NCBI GenBank assembly: GCA_001939145.1
Contig: LSRX01000356.1
Span: 246,412-310,411, forward strand
Origin: Symbiodinium microadriaticum
Taxonomy: Eukaryota; Sar; Dinophyceae; Suessiales; Symbiodiniaceae
Length of the DNA stretch: 64,000 nucleotides
Direction: 5' to 3'
The notes under the pieces are model-generated. The model had not been told where the DNA came from. It did not search any database and worked only from the letters and a program-made list of their open reading frames with translations. Positions 60,379-64,000 of the stretch are shown in pieces (the first letter of the stretch is position 1; every line of letters begins with the position of its first letter). The position numbers and the translations under genes were made by a program.

Positions 60379-60729
60379 TTGGGGCCACAGTATATGAATA
60401 CTGTTTGGGCATATGGACCCTTAGGGTGGATTCTTCAAGGATCCGGATGCTGTTTCCCCTTTTCCCCGCAAGTCTCTACTCCAAAAGACCGACAGCCAGA
60501 CAATCCTAACTCGCAATGCCCCGCTACCGCCCAACTCAAACCCAGCACGCCCCAAAAGCACTACTGTAAGCCCCCGAAGACCGGAGCCCAACGCACAAGC
60601 CGAAAACTGCCTAGATTCAGAGCAGTCAAGGCCAAAAGCCCTAAGATTCCGACCCGGCACCACACAGCGAACCGTTACAGCGCGTCCCCAAAACTTTGCG
60701 AGGTCCAGATTGCGCCAAGAATCTGGTAA
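60379..60729 (+). CDS. 116-codon open frame, Lys/Pro-rich
   Basis: Likely exon from ttccccgcaag (60471): STPKDRQPDNPNSQCPAT, AQLKPSTPQKHYCKPPK, TGAQRTSRKLPRFRAVKA, KSPKIPTRHHTANRYSA, CEVQIAPRI, ending at CTG|GTAAACG. A disordered basic protein segment. The first ~30 codons overlap a family F remnant (60405-60430). Confidence 0.55.
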   Translation: MGPQYMNTVWAYGPLGWILQGSGCCFPFSPQVSTPKDRQPDNPNSQCPATAQLKPSTPQKHYCKPPKTGAQRTSRKLPRFRAVKAKSPKIPTRHHTANRYSASPKLCEVQIAPRIW

Positions 60730-60795
60730 ACGAAGCTTGGCTCTGCTTATACGTTTGGGGCGGAAAGATTACTAGTCACTAGTCCCTTATGGTCC

Positions 60796-61008
60796 CTATA
60801 CCACCATAGTGTAATGTAACCCAAAGCCCTGTTCAATTCCTTGAGGCCCTTCTATGCTATTATGGTCGTGTGCAATTTCAGGCATAAGCTGTGGGGTTCG
60901 GGGGAGGCTTAGAGGCTCCCACAGCCGACTGATTCTCTCCGATCCCGAACAAACAGCCCAAAGTAGCTGCTGAGTCGAAAATAAAGAAGCTTGAAGAATT
61001 GCCGACAT
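60796..61008 (-). CDS. 70-codon ATG frame, strand uncertain
   Basis: MSAILQASLFSTQQLLWA, VCSGSERISRLWEPLSL, PEIAHDHNSIEGPQGIEQ to TAG. The + strand here also has an open frame (SRKIKKLEELPTLSSALR) with TGAs. Confidence 0.4.
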   Translation of the reverse strand: MSAILQASLFSTQQLLWAVCSGSERISRLWEPLSLPRTPQLMPEIAHDHNSIEGPQGIEQGFGLHYTMVV

Positions 61009-61045
61009 TATCCTCAGCGCTCCGTTTTTTCAGCTGCTATACTAG

Positions 61046-61116
61046 AATATGCCGATGCCGCAAAGCCTTATTCTGACTATACGATTCATGCGGCTACATT
61101 GACTTGGAGCTTCTGG
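61046..61116 (+). CDS. candidate exon
   Basis: After gctatactag: YADAAKPYSDYTIHAATL and TWSFW, ending TGG|GTAAGC (consensus donor). Another frame (GYIDLELLGKLQASLDTS) is open across the same site. Confidence 0.5.
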
Positions 61117-61271
61117 GTAAGCTTCAGGCGAGCCTCGACACTTCGTTTGAGCCTGAACAAACCTGAGCGCCGCCTTGTAGGTGTGGTGAAATCTTAAATG
61201 CCCGATCCGCAAAAATCCCTGGATCTTGAGCTTTACATAGAGGCGCACATACACTCGAAACTCCGTTCTAG

Positions 61272-61319
61272 GCCGGTGCGGCGCTGATGGAGCGTTTGGT
61301 TCTCTTCCCTCGGCCCTTG
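61272..61319 (+). CDS. candidate exon AGAALMERLVLFPRPL
   Basis: 48 nt (phase 0/0) between ccgttctag and TTG|GTGATC. Open on to VIGATGSRAF. Confidence 0.55.
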
Positions 61320-61657
61320 GTGATCGGCGCCACAGGCTCTCGGGCCTTTCGGGTTTTGGATTTGGGGTTTAGGGTGCATTCAGCAGGCAATTTGGGGCGG
61401 TTTTGGGTCTTCGAGGGCTTAGTAATTAGGGGCGTTACCCTAAACCCTAAACCCGAAATTGTAGGGGTTGGGGTCTTGGCGACACCCTAGACCCTAAGTG
61501 CAGATCAGGCCAGGCTGTTGGGGCTTGGGGAAGCCAGATGTTCAAGGTCTATAGGGGTTTAGGGCTTAGGGTTTAGGGAGGTCTGGGGCTTAGAGTTGGC
61601 TTTCGGGCGTTTGTTGAGTTAAGTCGCAGGGTCTGCTTGGGTGACTCTGGCTTTCAG

Positions 61658-61690
61658 GGTCCTCCCGTGGCTGCTTTAGCACAGAAATCT
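61658..61690 (+). CDS. candidate exon GPPVAALAQKS
   Basis: 33 nt (phase 0/0) between ggctttcag and TCT|GTAGGA. MITE C12 lies 43 bp downstream. Confidence 0.55.
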
Positions 61691-61733
61691 GTAGGATTGA
61701 TTTCTACACCCTGAAGCCTATATGGGTAGTTCT

Positions 61734-61824
61734 CTAAAGTAGTTTCCCCTTTAGGGTCCTTTCTTACAAGGGTGCCGTACTTTTCTTGGGACCTAAAGAG
61801 GGACCCTAATTTAGAGAACTACCC
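61734..61824. repeat. family C element, copy 12 (intact)
   Basis: GGGTAGTTCTCTAAAGTAGT at left, CCTAATTTAGAGAACTACCC at right. The core is inverted (AAGGGTGCCGTAC). Confidence 0.9.
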
Positions 61825-61964
61825 TATATGCCCTCAAACCCTAAACCCTAAACCTTCTCCCCTACACCCTGAAATCATCTGCCTGTGCAAGGCCATGCCA
61901 TTGCTCTGGGAGCTTTTGCCTTGCTGACAGGACCAGGGAAGTTCAATCTCTACAGTTAGTACAG

Positions 61965-62060
61965 GAGCCTAAATAATTACAAATAGTAGTTCTGGGTTCC
62001 TCATCATAATTATACTATAAGGGAGCCCAAAACCCGATTCTAATTATGAAGGCCCCTACA
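61965..62060. repeat. family E element, copy 4
   Basis: GAGCCTAAATAATTACAAAT at left, CGATTCTAATTATGAAGGCC at right. Confidence 0.7.
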
Positions 62061-62298
62061 GTTATGGCTTCAGAGTTCCTTTACGGCTCCCCTACACGGT
62101 TCTGCAAGGGCAAGAGGGCGGTTTAGGCTTTGTTTTTTGGGCTTGGGGTTTTAAGCCTTAGGGTTTAGGGCTTCGAGTGGCTTCGAGGATTGATGATTTC
62201 GGTAGGGTTTAGGGTTTAGGGGTTTAGGGTTTAGGGGTTAGGATTTGGCAGTCTTGGGGGGTGTTTACTTTACGGATTTGGCTTCTGTCGCCCTCTAG

Positions 62299-62411
62299 AA
62301 CCCGGCAAGAGATGTGCCCACAACTTCGTGAAAGCCCGCAGCCCGAAACCCGAAGCCCGACGATCCTTCCAATCTTAGAGGCCGAAGCCCGCAATCCGTG
62401 GTGGGGGGGAG
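62299..62411 (+). CDS. candidate exon, 37 codons
   Basis: After cgccctctag: TRQEMCPQLRESPQPETR, SPTILPILEAEARNPWWG, ending GGAG|GTCTCA. A second + frame is open here. The splice-compatible frame is reported. Confidence 0.55.
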
Positions 62412-62436
62412 GTCTCATCAGTGAAAGGATTCACCT

Positions 62437-63138
62437 TTGAAGCATCCTGCAAAGTCTGACTATTTCATATCTATGTCAGGGTGTTTTGTCTGCTGGGCCG
62501 ACATAGGACTCTGGCTAATCCGTCAGGTCTCACCTTTGACTGCCAGCTGTATTTCTGCTCATTTCATTCAGTGTCAGTCACCAGGAGGACAAAGTGCACT
62601 ACCGCGATGGCGGGACTACCAGTACCGAGCAATCAGATACCACGTGATGTCATTCCGCCGCCTATGCTCAACGGTGAGACCACCAAAACACAATCGTGTT
62701 ACACCGGATGGATTGCAAATTATTGCAGTATCCGGAGATTGTGTTGACGTGGTCAACAGGCTTTCGTCTCAACGATACTTGGAAGAAACTGGTTACCCGG
62801 AGGGTCTTAGTACCCAAATACTCAGGTTGACTAAGGTTTTAGGTCCCAAAATCCATACTCCGAATGGCTTTGGGACCTTTCCCTACTACTATTTGGGCAC
62901 TTGGACCCTTAGGGTTGCAGACCCTCGCCGACTTATGAACCTGCTCCACACGGTCGACACATTCCGTTTCTTCGACAAGTGGCTGATTTCGACACGTCAC
63001 AGCCTACTGAAGTACAACTTGCACCGCTTGATTATCACACACATATTTTTGCCCATGCCTGCTTGCCTATACTTGTCCAGCTTTACATGCCCCCACAAAA
63101 CCCTAAACCCTAAACCCAAATATCTCGCAATAAAATAG
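62437..63138 (+). CDS. 233-codon open frame containing a MITE
   Basis: This is the longest open frame in the window. ATG 62437 MKHPAKSDYFISMSGCF; RWRDYQYRAIRYHVMSF; RVTPDGLQIIAVSGDCVD; VVNRLSSQRYLEETGYPE. Codons from about 62799 to 62920 are translated from a family F element. After it: ADPRRLMNLLHTVDTFRF, FDKWLISTRHSLLKYNL. The last ~40 codons run into telomere-like repeats. Introns may remove the MITE part. A second frame (62481-62747, IPRDVIPPPMLNGE) is also open. No family is recognised. Confidence 0.6.
   Translation: MKHPAKSDYFISMSGCFVCWADIGLWLIRQVSPLTASCISAHFIQCQSPGGQSALPRWRDYQYRAIRYHVMSFRRLCSTVRPPKHNRVTPDGLQIIAVSGDCVDVVNRLSSQRYLEETGYPEGLSTQILRLTKVLGPKIHTPNGFGTFPYYYLGTWTLRVADPRRLMNLLHTVDTFRFFDKWLISTRHSLLKYNLHRLIITHIFLPMPACLYLSSFTCPHKTLNPKPKYLAIK
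62799..62920. repeat. family F element inside an open frame
   Basis: AGGGTCTTAGTACCCAAATA at left, TATTTGGGCACTTGGACCCT plus TAGGG at right. Inner GGTCCCAAAATCC/GGCTTTGGGACC is near-inverse. Confidence 0.8.
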
Positions 63139-63198
63139 GTCATGGCTCGCAACATTCTGGAGCCTCCTCCCTGCAACAGTAGGTTCTCGGATCCACAG
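63139..63198 (+). CDS. candidate exon MARNILEPPPCNSRFSDP
   Basis: 60 nt (phase 0/0) between caataaaatag and the ideal donor CCACAG|GTAAGG. An in-frame ATG lies one codon in, so it could also be a first coding exon. Confidence 0.7.
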
Positions 63199-63397
63199 GT
63201 AAGGCGCCTAAGCTGCTACTTAGAAGCTGAATGAGTGCTTTACACTTATGGTGAGAAGATAAACCCTCACAGAACTGAAGGTTTAAAGTTTTGGGTGCTT
63301 TCTGAACTCAGCACCCAAGACTACGTAACCGTGCTTTAAGTAGTTCTAGCCTCACTTACAGTACTTATAATCTTAAACCCTGAACTCTGAACCCCTT

Positions 63398-63499
63398 GTG
63401 TATCGGCGGTTTTTTGTCGCGGAGGAGACTATCGGATCGGTGCAGCCACGGACTCTTGGACTCGGTTTCAGAGCTGTTCGTCTAGGAGTTAGGGCTTAA
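63398..63499 (+). CDS. candidate coding segment
   Basis: RRFFVAEETIGSVQPRTL and GLGFRAVRLGVRA-TAA. The acceptor is unclear. A donor at CTCG|GTTTCA is possible. Confidence 0.4.
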   Translation: MYRRFFVAEETIGSVQPRTLGLGFRAVRLGVRA

Positions 63500-63900
63500 G
63501 AATGAAGAGTTCCGGGCTTTTGGGGGTTTAGGGTTTAGGGATGAAGCGTTTAGGGTTTAGGGTTCAGGGGTTTAGGGATTAAGGGTTTCTGGTTTAGGGG
63601 TTTATAGGTTTAGGGTTTAGGGATTAAGAGTTTGGGGGTTTTTGGGGTCTAGGTTTTAGGATTTAGGGTGTGGGCTAGGGTTTCGGGATGGAGAGATGAA
63701 GAGGTTAGGGGTTTTGAGCGTGTAGGGTTTAGGGCTCAAAGGGGTGAAGAGTTGAGGGGATTTGAATTTGGGGGGTTGCTGTATGATTTCGGGTTTAGGG
63801 TTTAGGGTTTCGGGTTTAGTTTAGGGTTTTTGAGCTTTGGGATTCGGGGTGAGGTTTTAGGGTTCAGGGTTGGAGATCTGGGGTTCAGGATAAGCCGGGT
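63500..63900. repeat. TTTAGGG-rich terminal zone
   Basis: Dense G-rich heptamers (TTTAGGG, TTTGGGG, TTAGGGATTAAG) run on one strand for about 400 bp. No gene is seen. Confidence 0.85.
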
Positions 63901-64000
63901 GAAGTGATGCCATCCAGGCCTTATGAGTAACCGCAGGGGTCGTTGTGTCTATATGCACAGCTTCGAAAGTTTTATTATGACCCCAGTGTAATTACCTAAC

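Noticed and set aside
1..64000. A chromosome-end telomere within the window
   Set aside because: Heptamers are degenerate, change orientation many times and lie among gene-like islands; no pure terminal array is present.

Overview
The window looks like nuclear DNA from a eukaryote with a plant/alveolate-type telomere motif. Degenerate TTTAGGG / CCCTAAA heptamers occur every few hundred bases, in both orientations, throughout the 64 kb. Base composition is near 48% GC by eye. Simple repeats are common, and short palindromic MITE-like elements recur many times. There are no bacterial operon signs and no rRNA, CRISPR or convincing tRNA. A chromerid such as Chromera or a dinoflagellate-grade alveolate is my best guess. 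A coccidian is less likely because CAG arrays are absent. The guess rests on repeat style, not on a recognised gene.

No gene could be named. The coding signal consists of many short islands (25-270 nt) separated by intron-like DNA full of telomere-like repeats. Most islands lie on the + strand, begin after a cag/tag acceptor and end at a GT (a few GC) donor. Their translations are hydrophilic and often helical (K/E/Q/L-rich). The best case for real coding comes from three within-window duplications that differ mostly or only at silent third positions (5187-5249 vs 5566-5602; 30246-30290 vs 30629-30673; 47125-47202 vs 53134-53283), and from coiled-coil islands (7478, 10038, 27748, 28747, 29473, 44854, 57779). 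Any repeat-free DNA of this composition gives protein-like translations in several frames, so single exon calls are tentative.

Layout: 0-5 kb telomere-like DNA with scattered islands. 5-15 kb dense + strand islands, several coiled-coil. 15.1-15.6 kb trinucleotide repeats, then a heptamer-free stretch to 17.2 kb. 18.7-23.8 kb a tandem duplication of a 2,577-bp unit, each copy ending in a 12-bp minisatellite. 24-34 kb islands plus the longest coding-like stretches (31.6-33.9 kb). 36.4-37.4 kb repeat-poor. 38-44 kb MITEs, an inverted telomere-like array and a triplicated mini-exon. 44.5-57.9 kb many islands. 58-61 kb repeat-coded and ambiguous reading frames. 62.3-63.2 kb the longest open frame (233 codons), which contains a MITE. 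At least six MITE families (A-F) are present, several touching coding islands. One unresolved base lies at 18573.
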